A stretch of DNA of 64,000 nt from Actinobaculum massiliense (GCF_001457435.1 NZ_LN881717.1:133896-197895); one strand, 5' to 3'. Shown: positions 18,776-29,152, counted from the stretch's first letter. Notes: generated by a model not told the origin, from the letters alone. Made by a program: numbers and translations.

Positions 18776-19576
18776 ATGGGTAGTTCCGAAAAACGAAAGA
18801 ATAAAAAACTGTCCACGGTGGACCGTGCCCTCTCCGTTATTGAATACCTCGCCGAATGCGGGCCTACCGGCGCTCCCCTGGGAGAAATAGCCGCTGCCGT
18901 TGAATCAAATAAGGCCACCACTCATCACACTCTGGGAGCGTTAAAAACCCGCACCTGGGTTGAGCAAGATTCACAAACCGGTAATTATTTTTTGGGTGAC
19001 GGCGTCGCTCCCCTCGTGAGGTACACTACTCGCACGGAAATGCTCAAAGAAACCCTCCATCCGGCGCTCGTGGCAATTTCCTTGCGCTTTAACGAGCTTG
19101 TTCACGCCGGAGTCCTCGCGGGTGACCACGTGCGCTATATCGACAAAGTGGAGCCGGACCGGGCCATTCGGGTTGTCTCGTTTGTGGGCCGCGAGGTTCC
19201 CGCCCCCATAACGGCATTGGGCAGGGCCCTACTTGGCGGTGCTGGCCTCTCCGAGGACCAAATCAATTGGTATCTCGAGCGCGTGCCGGAATCCGGCCCG
19301 GCGCTCCGCGAATCGTTCGTAGAAAACCTCGAGCGAGTGCGCGCCGAGGGATGGTCCTATGAGCAGGAAGAGAACGAAGCAGGTATCGCCTGCGTTGGCG
19401 TTCCGCTCTACCTTCCCGACGGACGCACCGCCGCGGTTTCCGTTTCCGCCCCCGCCGAACGCCTCCCCTTTGAGCGGGCCCGTGAGGTGGCACAGGGAAT
19501 GGCCGAGGAGCTATCAGCGCTCCCCGGCTCTTCCGGTATCACGGTGTCCCCCGCGCTGAGCGGCACTGGAGACTAA
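18776..19576 (+). CDS. IclR-family transcriptional regulator
   Basis: A 266-residue regulator with an N-terminal winged helix-turn-helix (about residues 12-75, STVDRALSVIEYLAE then the recognition region ESNKATTHHTLGAL) and a C-terminal IclR effector domain (about 80-250, including AGIACVGVPLY). GGAGGG lies six bases before the ATG. It diverges from the gntP-uxuBA-eda-kdgK operon, and KdgR/UxuR-like control of uronate genes by IclR regulators is common, so I infer that it senses a pathway intermediate such as KDG. Confidence 0.88.
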   Translation: MGSSEKRKNKKLSTVDRALSVIEYLAECGPTGAPLGEIAAAVESNKATTHHTLGALKTRTWVEQDSQTGNYFLGDGVAPLVRYTTRTEMLKETLHPALVAISLRFNELVHAGVLAGDHVRYIDKVEPDRAIRVVSFVGREVPAPITALGRALLGGAGLSEDQINWYLERVPESGPALRESFVENLERVRAEGWSYEQEENEAGIACVGVPLYLPDGRTAAVSVSAPAERLPFERAREVAQGMAEELSALPGSSGITVSPALSGTGD

Positions 19577-19623
19577 GCGCAGCCTAGCAACGCTCAGCGC
19601 TAGCGCACCTGGACGCGGGACTT

Positions 19624-21066
19624 TTAGGACTTCTTCCCGCGCCGCTCGCGCACTCGCACCGAGATCTCAATCGGCGAGCCTTCGAATCCGAACTCTTCGC
19701 GGAGCCGATTTTCCAGGAACCGGCGGTAACCGTGCTCCAAGAATCCGGAGGCGAACAGTACGAAGCGCGGCGGGCGGTTGGAAACCTGCGTACCGAATAG
19801 AATTCGCGGTTGCTTGCCGCCGCGCACAGGATGCGGATGAGCGGCAACGGTTTCACCCAGGAAAGCATTGAGCTTTCCGGTGGTGATGCGCTGATCCCAG
19901 GAATCAAGCGCGGTTTCCATAGCGCGAGTCAGCCGGTTGGTATGCCAGCCAGTTTTGGCGGAAAGATTCACCCGCTGTGCCCATTGCATCTGCACCAGTT
20001 CTACGTCTAGCTCATCCTCCAACTGCAGGCGGCGCTCCTCATCCACCTCGTCCCACTTATTGCAAACAATCACCAGGGCGCGGCCTGCATCGATCACCTG
20101 CTGCATCACCCGAATATCCTGTTCGCTCAGCGGCTCGGTGGCATCAATAAGCACCAGCCCCAGCTCGGCGTTTTCAATCGCTCCGCGGGTGCGCAAGGAG
20201 GAATAGTAATCAGCGCCGGTGGTTTGGTGAACGCGGCGGCGAATTCCCGCGGTGTCGACAAAAACCCACGGCTTTCCGTCAAGTTCAATCACTTCGTCAA
20301 CCGGATCGCGGGTGGTTCCGGCCAAATTGTCCACCACCACGCGGTTCTCCCCCGCCAGCTGATTGAGTAGCGAGGATTTACCCACGTTTGGTCGCCCGAC
20401 CAGGGCGATTCGGCGCGGTCCTCCCTGCGGGCGCGCGCTAGCAACCGCGGACTTTTCGGGAAGAGCCTTCACGATCACATCCAGGAGCTCACCCGATCCG
20501 CGCCCGTGTAGCGCGGAAACCGGGTGCGGTTCACCCAATCCAAGGCTCCACAAATAGGCGGCGTCGGCTTCCTGAGCCTCCGAGTCCACCTTATTGGCAG
20601 CCACAATCACGGGAACATTCGCGCGTCGCACGATTTTGACGAGGGCCTCGTCCGTATTCGTCACTCCGACCGTCGCGTCCAGGACCAGCAAAATCGCATC
20701 CGCACTATGCATGGCGATTTCGGCCTGATTGGCTACCGACTCATCAATACCGCGAGCATTGTTCTCCCACCCGCCGGTATCGACCACGGTGAAGCGCTTA
20801 TCGTTCCATTCCGCCTCGTAGTAGACGCGGTCGCGAGTGACCCCGGGTTCGTCCTGCACTACGGCAACCCGCCGACCCACAATGCGATTAATAATCGAGG
20901 ACTTGCCAACATTAGGCCGGCCAATAATGGCGAGGACGGGAAACCCGGCCTCGCGTGCCGCTTCCTTCCCTTCCAGAACTTCCAGGTCCTCCGCGGATAG
21001 TTCGTAGGCATCAAGCCCCGCGCGCATCACGCGCTCTTCGAGGTTCGCCTCTTCGTTGTTCGTCAT
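19624..21066 (-). CDS. der: ribosome biogenesis GTPase Der (EngA)
   Basis: Essential double-GTPase for 50S subunit assembly. The 480-residue protein has two G domains, each with GRPNVGKSS (first at 49-57, second near 225), DTGG or DTAG, and NKVD or NKWD, plus the C-terminal KH-like domain ending in a basic tail. A roughly 40-residue acidic N-terminal extension is typical of Actinobacteria. ATG 21066 overlaps the cmk TGA in ATGA. It is the last gene of the xerD-to-der run. Confidence 0.97.
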   Translation of the reverse strand: MTNNEEANLEERVMRAGLDAYELSAEDLEVLEGKEAAREAGFPVLAIIGRPNVGKSSIINRIVGRRVAVVQDEPGVTRDRVYYEAEWNDKRFTVVDTGGWENNARGIDESVANQAEIAMHSADAILLVLDATVGVTNTDEALVKIVRRANVPVIVAANKVDSEAQEADAAYLWSLGLGEPHPVSALHGRGSGELLDVIVKALPEKSAVASARPQGGPRRIALVGRPNVGKSSLLNQLAGENRVVVDNLAGTTRDPVDEVIELDGKPWVFVDTAGIRRRVHQTTGADYYSSLRTRGAIENAELGLVLIDATEPLSEQDIRVMQQVIDAGRALVIVCNKWDEVDEERRLQLEDELDVELVQMQWAQRVNLSAKTGWHTNRLTRAMETALDSWDQRITTGKLNAFLGETVAAHPHPVRGGKQPRILFGTQVSNRPPRFVLFASGFLEHGYRRFLENRLREEFGFEGSPIEISVRVRERRGKKS

Positions 21067-21755
21067 GATTCTCCTCGCTTGGCCGGACGCCGCTCGGCCG
21101 GAATGAGCTCGATAATTGCTTGCACCACTTCTTCAATCGTTAGGTTTGTGGTATCAATTGTGGTCACTCCCGCGGCGGCCTCGGTGAAGTCCACCACGGT
21201 CGAATCCTTCGCATCACGGCCAATTACCTCACCGCGGGTGAGTGCTAAGGCCTGGGCATCGGTGCCTCCCCGTACCTCGGCCGCGCGGCGCGCCACCCGT
21301 TGCTCGGCGGAGGCGGTGAGCAGAACGCGCACATCCGCATCGGGCGCAACCACGGTAGTGATATCGCGGCCCTCCGCGACAATCCCGTCTTCGGCGTCGT
21401 GAATAATAGCGCGCTGACGGCTCACCAGAATCTCCCGCACCGCCAGGTTCGTCGAAACTGTGGAGACGCTTCGGGCGATTTCCGGGGTGCGGATCGCCTT
21501 CGTAATATCGTCGCCGTCCATAAAAATCGTCTGGTGGAACGGATCGAGGGGCATGGACAAATCCATAGCCCGTACCGCCCCGGCCACGGCCTGCCGGTCC
21601 GTGGTATCAATTTGCGCGCGCGTTACCCACCAGGCGGCGGCGCGGTACATGGCACCGGTATCCAGGTACGCAATCCCCAACCGGTGCGCTAGCTCCTTGG
21701 ATACGGTGGATTTGCCCGCCCCGCTCGGGCCGTCAATCGCAATGACGACGCTCAT
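21063..21755 (-). CDS. cmk: cytidylate kinase
   Basis: Phosphorylates CMP and dCMP with ATP. P-loop GPSGAGKS at 9-16, LDTGAMYRA (about 31-39) and the GRDITTVV segment (about 128) define the family. 230 residues, the usual bacterial size. Its ends overlap tyrA and der by four bases each, so the three are translationally coupled; cmk next to der is the common actinobacterial order. Confidence 0.97.
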   Translation of the reverse strand: MSVVIAIDGPSGAGKSTVSKELAHRLGIAYLDTGAMYRAAAWWVTRAQIDTTDRQAVAGAVRAMDLSMPLDPFHQTIFMDGDDITKAIRTPEIARSVSTVSTNLAVREILVSRQRAIIHDAEDGIVAEGRDITTVVAPDADVRVLLTASAEQRVARRAAEVRGGTDAQALALTRGEVIGRDAKDSTVVDFTEAAAGVTTIDTTNLTIEEVVQAIIELIPAERRPAKRGES

Positions 21756-22855
21756 TTCTCGCTCCCCTCTACAATGACCTGCCAGCCGCGCTCCCCCAAA
21801 CCGGCCGCCAGGCCTTCCGCGCTCGCCGGAAGAACCGAGAGCTCCGCCCGGCCCACGGGCTGGTTGAGTGAGTGTTCCATTTGCAGATCTTCAATATTCA
21901 CGCCGATCTCGCCAATATCTCCAAAAAGACGGCCGAGCTGACCGGGCTGATCGGGAACCAAAACAATAACGTGCCCGTAGCGGCGCGGCGCTCCGCCGTG
22001 CTTGCCGGGAATTCGATTGACGCCCTCGTTTCCGGCCGCGACGGTGCGCGCCACGGCAAGGGCGCCATCACCGGCAACCGGGTTATCGCCGGTGGAATGC
22101 AGGGCGCGGGACAGCGCGACTGCCTGCTCACCCACCTCTCGCAGAATTGGCGCAATCTGCGGGGCGTTACCGGCCACAATTGAGGCCCACAGCGAAGCAT
22201 CCGAGCGGGCGATGCGGGTGACATCGCGCAAGCCCTGGCCCGCCAGCGCCAAATCAGACTCCTCGGCGCCGCGCAGTGCTCCGGCCATCAGGGAAGAGAC
22301 GAGCTGGGGCAAATGCGAAACCAGGGCCACCGCCCGGTCATGTTGTCCGGCTTCCATAATGTAGGGAATAGCCCCGACGTCGAGCGCCAGTTCGCGCGTC
22401 AAGGCGATATGCTCCGGGGCGGCAGCGCCTTCGCGGGCGCAAATCACCCACGGCCGACCCTCGAATAAATCAGAATCGGCCGCGATTGCCCCGCTACGCT
22501 CCCTGCCCGCCATCGGATGGCATCCCAGATAGCGTTCCGCGCCAGGGTGAGCGGCCACCTCGCGGCCAATCACCTCTTTGACTGAGGCAACGTCAATAAC
22601 TAGAGCGTCCGGGAAGCGCTCCAGCGCTCGGCACACCACCTCCGCGGTGACGTCAGGAGGAACCGCAACCACCACCAGTTCGGGCTGCGGCGAAGCGTCA
22701 CTCGCCAGATCGCCGGCGCCCAAATCGCGCGCCAGGGCCGCGGCAATCGGAGACGCATCTTCCACATCCACTTGCGCCCCCAAATGGAGCAAGCGCATGC
22801 CGAGGGAGGCCCCGAGCAAGCCGGAGCCGATAATGCGAACCCTGCGCGGCAACAT
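21752..22855 (-). CDS. tyrA: prephenate dehydrogenase with ACT domain
   Basis: Tyrosine biosynthesis: oxidative decarboxylation of prephenate to 4-hydroxyphenylpyruvate. The 367 residues comprise a Rossmann nucleotide-binding start (IIGSGLLGASLGMRL, about 8-22), the catalytic region GCHPMAGRERSG (about 110-121) and HLPQLVSS (about 180), then a C-terminal ACT domain (about 290-365, VIVLVPDQPGQLGRLF), which in relatives mediates feedback control. It starts 39 bases after rluB and overlaps cmk by four bases. Confidence 0.93.
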   Translation of the reverse strand: MLPRRVRIIGSGLLGASLGMRLLHLGAQVDVEDASPIAAALARDLGAGDLASDASPQPELVVVAVPPDVTAEVVCRALERFPDALVIDVASVKEVIGREVAAHPGAERYLGCHPMAGRERSGAIAADSDLFEGRPWVICAREGAAAPEHIALTRELALDVGAIPYIMEAGQHDRAVALVSHLPQLVSSLMAGALRGAEESDLALAGQGLRDVTRIARSDASLWASIVAGNAPQIAPILREVGEQAVALSRALHSTGDNPVAGDGALAVARTVAAGNEGVNRIPGKHGGAPRRYGHVIVLVPDQPGQLGRLFGDIGEIGVNIEDLQMEHSLNQPVGRAELSVLPASAEGLAAGLGERGWQVIVEGSEK

Positions 22856-22894
22856 TTTGATCCTCGCTACTGTTGGAAGGTTACAGATTAACGG

Positions 22895-23617
22895 TTACAG
22901 GTTGACCATATGCATGAGCGTGGACAGCTCACTGCCACCAATAATGCGGTACTGGCCCGGCTTGAGGCGCCCGGCCTTAATATTCGCAAACTGAATACGC
23001 ACCAGCTCCAGCACCGGGTGGCCTACCTCGCCCATCATGCGGCGCACCAGGCGATTGCGCCCCTCATGCAAGGTGAGCTCCACAATCGAATTGCGCGGCT
23101 GGGACTCACGCAACACGAACTTATCCACCTTCGCCGGACCGTCTTTCAGGGTAATCCCCTTTTCCAGGACTTTCCCCAGTCCGCGAGTGACCTGGCCATC
23201 GACCCGCGCCACGTAGGTCTTTTGAATCTCGTAGGAGGGATGGGTGAGGCGGTGGGTGAGCTCGCCGTTATTGGAGAGCAGAATCAGCCCCTCGGTATCT
23301 TCGTCGAGGCGGCCCACGTGGTACAGGCGCTCCGGGCGATCTTCCACGTACTGCGCCAAAGAGGGCCGGCCCATCTCATCTTCCATGGTGGAGACAACCC
23401 CCGGCGGCTTGTACAGAGCAATCGTGATGTCGTCCTGCTTGGTGGCAATCGGCATCCCATCGACGTGAATAACGTCGGTTTCCGGATCCACCTTCGTTCC
23501 CAGAGTGCGAACAATATTACCGTTAACGCTCACGCGTCCCTGCTCGATGAGGACCTCGCTGTGGCGCCGTGAGGCGACCCCCGCGTTCGCCATCACTTTC
23601 TGCAAACGTTCTTTCAT
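22895..23617 (-). CDS. rluB: 23S rRNA pseudouridine synthase (RluB/RsuA family)
   Basis: Isomerises uridine to pseudouridine in rRNA. An N-terminal S4 RNA-binding domain (1-60, RLQKVMANAGVASRRHSE) is followed by the catalytic domain with GRLDEDTEGL (102-111; Asp105 is the nucleophile). 240 residues. The ATG overlaps the scpB stop by four bases. RluB in the scp cluster is conserved in Gram-positives; RsuA or RluE specificity cannot be excluded by eye. Confidence 0.93.
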   Translation of the reverse strand: MKERLQKVMANAGVASRRHSEVLIEQGRVSVNGNIVRTLGTKVDPETDVIHVDGMPIATKQDDITIALYKPPGVVSTMEDEMGRPSLAQYVEDRPERLYHVGRLDEDTEGLILLSNNGELTHRLTHPSYEIQKTYVARVDGQVTRGLGKVLEKGITLKDGPAKVDKFVLRESQPRNSIVELTLHEGRNRLVRRMMGEVGHPVLELVRIQFANIKAGRLKPGQYRIIGGSELSTLMHMVNL

Positions 23618-24165
23618 CGAATTTCCTTCTCTACTTCTTCCAGCTCGGTATTATCCGGCAAATAGGGCGCTAGCGGCGGAAGTTCCTCCAGGGAGTTCAT
23701 TCCCATTTCCTCCAGGAAATAGTCGGTTGTTCCCCAGAGCGTCGCTCCCGTTGTCTCCGTTTGACCGCGCGGTTCAATGAGTCCGCGGGTCGCTAAAGTT
23801 CGTACGACGCCGTCTACCGAAACGCCTCGCACCGCCGCCACCTGGGCACGAGAGATGGGCTGCTGATAGGCAATCACGGCGAGGGTTTCCAGCGCGGCGG
23901 TGGATAGTTTACCCGAATGTGCTCGGGTGACGTGGGCGGAGATCACATCGGCGTACATGGGATTGGTGTACATACGCCAACCGCCCGCCACTTCGCGCAC
24001 AGTTATACCGCGCCCGCCGCTCGCCTCGTAGTCATCATGCAGGGCGCGCACTTCCCTATCGGCCTCAGCCTCGGTCAGTCCGGTGGCGGTAGCGAGTTCG
24101 CCAATCGTTACCGGCTGGGCGGAAATAAAAAGAATTGCTTCAATGGCTCCCCGATTATTATCCAT
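23614..24165 (-). CDS. scpB: segregation and condensation protein B
   Basis: Winged-helix subunit of the SMC-ScpAB condensin. The 183-residue product starts MDNNRGAIEAILFISAQPVT and has the ScpB motif TLAVIAYQQPISRAQV (about 95-110) followed by VDGVVRTLATRGLI and TTDYFLE. It lies 23 bases downstream of scpA. Confidence 0.95.
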   Translation of the reverse strand: MDNNRGAIEAILFISAQPVTIGELATATGLTEAEADREVRALHDDYEASGGRGITVREVAGGWRMYTNPMYADVISAHVTRAHSGKLSTAALETLAVIAYQQPISRAQVAAVRGVSVDGVVRTLATRGLIEPRGQTETTGATLWGTTDYFLEEMGMNSLEELPPLAPYLPDNTELEEVEKEIR

Positions 24166-24188
24166 CGCGCTTTAAACCTTGCCTCTTA

Positions 24189-25013
24189 TCATTCCTGGTC
24201 TTTCCCCGCCTCAGTATCCGGAGCGGTAGCGGCGGCGTCGTCGAACTCCCCCGAAAGTGGACTCCCGGTATCTTCCTCCAGGGTGGCACGGATAACCAGC
24301 GCCTCCAGCGGGGCTGACTGGTAGACCGCGACGGCGCGACGGCGAATAAGCTCGAGCACCGCCAAAAAACGTGACACCACGGTAGGTGAGTTCGGAGCAT
24401 CCTCGCACAGCTCGGCGAAGGTCGACTCCCCCACATGCGCGAGGCGACGCTCCAAAAAATTCACCTGGGAGGCAACCGCAACTACCGGATCGTGCAGGTG
24501 GGTGATTTCGACCACCGGCTCTTCGGGCTGGCGCAAAAGCGCTTGCACGGCGAGCATGGCGAGTTCCTGGACGGTGAGGGTGAGCTTGGCGGGCGGGACG
24601 CTGCTCGCGTAGGGCTCCTCCAGCGGAACATCGCGGCCCACCGCCTTGCCGGAGTTCTCCAGGCGAACCGCGAAATCCGCCGCAACATCCTTATAAGCCC
24701 GGTACTGCAGCAGCTTCGCGAAAAGCAGATCGCGTTGCTCAATCAGCTCCCAGTCTTCTTCCTCGCTTTCCTCGCGCGGAAGGAGACGGGCAATTTTCAG
24801 GTCCAGCAAGGTGGCCGCCACTACCAAAAACTCCGAAGCGGCCGATAAATCAAATTCGTCTTGCTGGCGAATGAAAGCGATGAACTCGTCGGTGACCTGC
24901 CCCAGCGCCACTTCGGTGAGGTCGAGGTTTCGCTTGGAAACGAGGTCTAAAAGTACCGAAAAGGGGCCCGAAAATACATCCAGGCTTACCTTGAACTCCG
25001 GATTATCCGTCAC
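24189..25013 (-). CDS. scpA: segregation and condensation protein A
   Basis: Kleisin subunit that bridges the SMC heads in chromosome condensation. The N-terminal signature FKVSLDVFSGPFSVLLDLV (7-25) and the helical segment SEFLVVAATLLDLKIARLLP (about 60-79) are clear; the C-terminal winged helix is at about 195-250. GTG start at 25013, preceded by GAGGCGGG. 274 residues with an acidic, low-complexity tail. Confidence 0.95.
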   Translation of the reverse strand: MTDNPEFKVSLDVFSGPFSVLLDLVSKRNLDLTEVALGQVTDEFIAFIRQQDEFDLSAASEFLVVAATLLDLKIARLLPREESEEEDWELIEQRDLLFAKLLQYRAYKDVAADFAVRLENSGKAVGRDVPLEEPYASSVPPAKLTLTVQELAMLAVQALLRQPEEPVVEITHLHDPVVAVASQVNFLERRLAHVGESTFAELCEDAPNSPTVVSRFLAVLELIRRRAVAVYQSAPLEALVIRATLEEDTGSPLSGEFDDAAATAPDTEAGKDQE

Positions 25014-25028
25014 TGCCCGCCTCGCGCT

Positions 25029-25880
25029 CTAGGCGCATTGGCCGCGCGCGATCACCTCGCGCGCCAGCTTGCGATAGGCCACCGCTCCCGGATGGCTGGG
25101 GGCGTAATCGGTAATTGGCTGGGCGGCGATAGTGGCATCCGGGAATTTCACCGTGCGGGCAATGTAGGTGTTGTAGACGCTCTTGCCAAAGCCCTCGCGT
25201 ACCGAGCGCATCACGTCACGCGAGTGAAGCGTGCGCTTGTCCACCATGGTGAGGAGGACGCCGTCAATTTGCAGGCGGGGATTGAGGCGATCTTGCACGC
25301 GCTCAATTTGCTGCACCAGCAGGGCCACCCCGCGCATGGCGAAGTACTCCGCCTCCAGCGGGATAATGACGCCGTGAGCGGCCGTCAGCGCATTGACCGT
25401 GAGCAGGCCGAGCGAAGGCTGGCAATCAATAATAATGAGGTCGTATTCGTCAAGAACCGGCCGGAGCACGCGGGTCAGGGCCTGCTCGCGCGCCACTTCG
25501 TTAATGAGCACAATTTCGGCGGCAGAAAGGTCAATATTTGCCGGTACCACATCAAGGTTCGGCACGTCCGTGTGCTGAATGATTTGGCTGATATCCGGCT
25601 TATTGGCGATGAGCTCATCGTAGATAGTGCGTTCCAGAGCGCGGGCATTAATACCCAGGCCGGCGGAAGCCGCTCCCTGCGGATCAAAATCCACAACCAG
25701 CACGCGCCTGCCGTAGCCGGCTAGGGCCGCGGCAAGGTTAATCGTGGTGGTGGTTTTACCCACCCCGCCCTTCTGGTTAGACATGGCAATAATCCGAGCC
25801 GGTCCGTGTGATTCCAACGGTTCGGGCTCCGGGAAATCCACGGAATCAGGCTGGTCGAATAGCGCATCTTGTTCGGTCAC
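25029..25880 (-). CDS. ParA/Soj-type ATPase
   Basis: A 283-residue P-loop ATPase of the MinD/ParA group. The deviant Walker A KGGVGKT lies at 37-43 after IAMSNQ; DFDPQG (about 64-69) and IIDCQPSLG (about 147-155) follow. It sits between xerD and scpA without a parB partner, which is the standard actinobacterial arrangement, so it is probably not the main chromosome ParA. Its precise role in segregation is unknown. GTG start at 25880; the purine-rich stretch before it is unusually close. Confidence 0.9.
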   Translation of the reverse strand: MTEQDALFDQPDSVDFPEPEPLESHGPARIIAMSNQKGGVGKTTTTINLAAALAGYGRRVLVVDFDPQGAASAGLGINARALERTIYDELIANKPDISQIIQHTDVPNLDVVPANIDLSAAEIVLINEVAREQALTRVLRPVLDEYDLIIIDCQPSLGLLTVNALTAAHGVIIPLEAEYFAMRGVALLVQQIERVQDRLNPRLQIDGVLLTMVDKRTLHSRDVMRSVREGFGKSVYNTYIARTVKFPDATIAAQPITDYAPSHPGAVAYRKLAREVIARGQCA

Positions 25881-25917
25881 CCCTCTAGGTTACCGAACCT
25901 TTGCGTTGAGGGTGCAG

Positions 25918-26835
25918 CTAGCGCGCCCGCGGGTGGGAACTAGCGTAAACTTCGCGCAAATGCTCCCGGGATACCGCGGTGTAAATCTGCGTGGTGGTGA
26001 CCGAAGAATGGCCGAGCATTTCCTGCACCGCCCGCACATCCGCTCCGCCTTCCAGCAAATGCGTGGCGAAGGTGTGGCGTAGCGAATGCGGGGAAATATG
26101 ATCGCGTAAGCCCGCTCTTTTCGCCGCGTTCTGAATAATTCCCCACGCGCTTTGCCGCGTGAGCGGGTTGCCGCGCTTATTCAAAAACAGCGCTGCCGTG
26201 CCTGTCCCTTTCGCCGCCATTTCGGGGCGGGCGCGTACCCGATAGGCCTCGACGGCCTCCAGGGCGAAAGATCCGAGCGGCACAACGCGTTCCTTGCGTC
26301 CCTTTCCAAACAGACGGACGGTTTTTGTTTCGACGTCGACGTCGTCGCCAGTGAGTGCAACCGCCTCAGAGATCCGGGCGCCCGTACCGTACAGCAACTC
26401 GAGGAGGGCGCGGTCACGCAAGGCCACCGCGTCACCCTTCGCTCCCGCCGCTTCAATCAGGGCGGTAACTTCCGCAACGCTCAAGGCGGTGGGTAGCCGG
26501 CGCGGCAGTTTTGGCGGGCGCACATCCGCGGCGGGATTTTCCGGCGTCATCCCCTCCTCAAAAGCGAACTTATGGAAGGCGCGCACCGCGGTAACCGCCC
26601 GGGCCGCCGAGGATCTTGCGTACTCACGCAAAGCTTCCGGAAAAGACGCAACATCCTCACGGGAAACCTCTCGCAAATTCGTTACCCCGCGCTGGGCCAG
26701 GTGATCCAGATACTTTTGCAGATCACGCCGATAGGCACCCACCGTATTACGCGAAAGCGCGCGCTCCACGCTGAGGTGGGCAATATATTCGCGCACCGAA
26801 CGCTCCAGCGGAACCGACTGAAAATTCTCTGCCAT
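25918..26835 (-). CDS. xerD: tyrosine site-specific recombinase XerD
   Basis: Resolves chromosome dimers at dif together with XerC. The SAM-like N domain covers about 8-90 and the catalytic domain about 110-300. Catalytic residues are all seen: R154 (GARISE), K178 (GKGRKE), H250 and R253 (HSLRH), H276 (GHSSV) and Tyr285 (IYTAVS). 305 residues is typical. It is the first gene of the scp cluster, so it is likely a housekeeping Xer and not a phage or integron integrase. Confidence 0.95.
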   Translation of the reverse strand: MAENFQSVPLERSVREYIAHLSVERALSRNTVGAYRRDLQKYLDHLAQRGVTNLREVSREDVASFPEALREYARSSAARAVTAVRAFHKFAFEEGMTPENPAADVRPPKLPRRLPTALSVAEVTALIEAAGAKGDAVALRDRALLELLYGTGARISEAVALTGDDVDVETKTVRLFGKGRKERVVPLGSFALEAVEAYRVRARPEMAAKGTGTAALFLNKRGNPLTRQSAWGIIQNAAKRAGLRDHISPHSLRHTFATHLLEGGADVRAVQEMLGHSSVTTTQIYTAVSREHLREVYASSHPRAR

Positions 26836-26971
26836 CCCGGCTAGTTTACGATCTTGCGGCTACGCTCCCAAGCGAAATACCCATGAGCGCCGCGCCCGAT
26901 ACACGTAGACTGGACCTCATAGTGCGGAGTTTTTCGTTTTATCCAAACAATCATCAATGAGGAGATTTTGA

Positions 26972-29050
26972 ATGGCTAACTTTGAGTGGTCCGATGCCGA
27001 TCAGCGCGCGGTCGATTCGAGCCGCGCACTTGCGGCGGACGCCGTCCAGAAAGTTGGAAATGGCCATCCCGGCACCGCGATGTCGCTAGCCCCCGCCGCC
27101 TACGTGCTTTATCAGCGGATCATGGATTTTGATCCCGCGGATACCGAGTGGATCGGGCGGGATCGTTTTATTCTTTCCGCCGGCCACAGCTCGCTCACCC
27201 AGTACCTGCAGTTGTTCTTGGCGGGAATCGATATTGAGCTTGAGGACCTCAAGCAACTTCGTACCTTCGGTTCGAAGACTCCCGGACATCCCGAGTACGG
27301 CCGCACCAAGGGCGTAGAGATGAGCACCGGCCCGCTTGGCCAGGGCGTTGCCACCGCCGTCGGCTTCGCGATGGCTTCCCGGCGCGCGCACGGGCTTTAC
27401 GATCCCACCGCGCCAGCGGGCGAATCGATTTTCGACCATTTCGTGTACGTGATCGCCGGGGACGGCGATATGCAGGAAGGCGTTTCGGGCGAGGCAGCCT
27501 CGCTGGCTGGCACCCAGGAACTGGGCAACCTCATCGTTATTTACGATGACAACCGCATTTCCATTGAGGATGACACTTCGATTGCTTTCGGCGAGGATGT
27601 TCTGGCTCGCTACGAGGCCTACGGCTGGCACACCCAGCACGTGAACTGGATTGGCGAAGATGGCTACAAGGAAGATCCCGAGGCGCTCTACAACGCGCTT
27701 CTGGAGGCGAAGAAGGTGACGGACAAGCCGTCCATTATTAAGCTCTCCACCATTATTGCCTGGCCGGCACCCACCAAGCAGGGCACCGGCGCCTCGCACG
27801 GATCGGCTCTCGGCGAGGAAGAAATCCGCGCCACCAAGGAAATCCTCGGGCTGGACCCGAATCTGGATTTCCAGATCGACGACGCCGTTCTTGCCCACGC
27901 CCGCGAAAATGCCGCGGCGCGCGGCAAGGCCGCACACGAGGCCTGGAACGCGAAGTTCACCGCTTGGCAGAAGGCGAACCCGGAGGGCGCCGAGCTTCTG
28001 GAGCGGGTGCGAGCACATCAGCTTCCCGCCGGCTGGGAAGAAAAGCTTCCCCGCTGGGAGGTCGGCTCGAAGGGTATCGCCACCCGCGCCGCCTCCGGAG
28101 AGGTGCTCAACTCACTAAAGGACGTGCTTCCCGAGCTGTGGGGCGGCTCTGCCGATTTGGCGGGGTCGAATAACACCACCATGAAGGGCGAGCCCTCGTT
28201 CCTACCCGAGCGTCGCGGCTCGAAGATGTTCCCGGGTAACCCGTATGGACGCACCCTGCACTTCGGTATTCGGGAATTCGCCATGGGCGCGATCCTCAAC
28301 GGCATTCAGCTCGACGGGCTCACCCGCCCCTACGGCGGCACTTTCTTCGTGTTCTCCGACTACATGCGCCCGGCGGTGCGCCTGGCCGCAATTCAGGGTG
28401 TTCCCACGATTTTCGTGTGGACACACGATTCGGTGGGCGTTGGCGAGGACGGCCCCACCCATCAGCCCATCGAGCACCTGTGGGCCATGCGCGCGATTCC
28501 GCACACGGCAATCGTTCGCCCCGCGGACGCCAACGAGACCGCGGCCGCCTGGCGCGCCGCCCTCGAGTTGCACGACGGCGGACCGATCGGCCTGGTGCTG
28601 ACCCGCCAGGGCTTGCCGATTTTGGAAGGCACGGATAGCGAGGGTGTGAAGCGGGGCGGCTACGTGCTGGCCGAATCTCCCACCGGCTCGGTAGACGTGC
28701 AGCTTCTGGCCACTGGCTCCGAAGTTTCGGTGGCCGTTGAGGCACAAAAGCAACTGGCTGAAAAGGGCGTTGGCGCACGGGTTATCTCCCTCCCCTGCCT
28801 CGAATGGTTCAACCAGCAGCCGCTGGAGTACCGCGACTCCGTGATCCTTCCCGAGGTAGGGGCTCGCGTTTCGGTGGAAGCCGGATCGGTACTGGGATGG
28901 AAGAACTACGTGGGCGATGCCGGCCGAAGTGTTGGAATTGACGAATTCGGTGAATCGGCTTCCGGTGGCGAGGTGATGGAGCACTTCCATATCAACGCGC
29001 AAACCGTTGCCGAGAAGGCTCTCGAGAGCATCGAGGCCGCGCGCGGCTAA
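26972..29050 (+). CDS. tkt: transketolase
   Basis: Thiamine-diphosphate enzyme of the pentose phosphate pathway. Motifs: GNGHPGTAMS near residue 30, GPLGQG near 120, GDGDMQEGVSGEA for ThDP-Mg binding near 160, and HDSVGVGEDGPTHQPIEHL near 485. 692 residues. GAGGAG lies about eight bases upstream of the ATG. It is followed by a terminator and then zwf-opcA; the tal gene usual in this cluster is absent from the window. Confidence 0.98.
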   Translation: MANFEWSDADQRAVDSSRALAADAVQKVGNGHPGTAMSLAPAAYVLYQRIMDFDPADTEWIGRDRFILSAGHSSLTQYLQLFLAGIDIELEDLKQLRTFGSKTPGHPEYGRTKGVEMSTGPLGQGVATAVGFAMASRRAHGLYDPTAPAGESIFDHFVYVIAGDGDMQEGVSGEAASLAGTQELGNLIVIYDDNRISIEDDTSIAFGEDVLARYEAYGWHTQHVNWIGEDGYKEDPEALYNALLEAKKVTDKPSIIKLSTIIAWPAPTKQGTGASHGSALGEEEIRATKEILGLDPNLDFQIDDAVLAHARENAAARGKAAHEAWNAKFTAWQKANPEGAELLERVRAHQLPAGWEEKLPRWEVGSKGIATRAASGEVLNSLKDVLPELWGGSADLAGSNNTTMKGEPSFLPERRGSKMFPGNPYGRTLHFGIREFAMGAILNGIQLDGLTRPYGGTFFVFSDYMRPAVRLAAIQGVPTIFVWTHDSVGVGEDGPTHQPIEHLWAMRAIPHTAIVRPADANETAAAWRAALELHDGGPIGLVLTRQGLPILEGTDSEGVKRGGYVLAESPTGSVDVQLLATGSEVSVAVEAQKQLAEKGVGARVISLPCLEWFNQQPLEYRDSVILPEVGARVSVEAGSVLGWKNYVGDAGRSVGIDEFGESASGGEVMEHFHINAQTVAEKALESIEAARG

Positions 29051-29103
29051 GGCGGCAACTCGCGCCCGCTTCCGAGTAAGATAGGCGCGGACGAAACCAC
29101 AGA

Positions 29104-29145
29104 CCGAGACCCGAGCGGATTTCGCCCGGGTCTCGGCTACTTTTA
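29104..29145 (+). terminator. terminator between tkt and zwf
   Basis: A 14-bp stem with one mismatch (29104-29117 with 29123-29136), a five-base loop, and a CTACTTTTA tail. It ends just before the zwf ribosome-binding site AAGGA (29145-29149). It may therefore terminate tkt or attenuate readthrough into zwf. Confidence 0.8.
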
Positions 29146-29152
29146 AGGAACT

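Noticed and set aside
25029-26835. ParA-like plus recombinase as a plasmid or integrative element
   Set aside because: Their position with scpA and scpB is the conserved chromosomal arrangement in Actinobacteria, and no parB or replication gene accompanies them.
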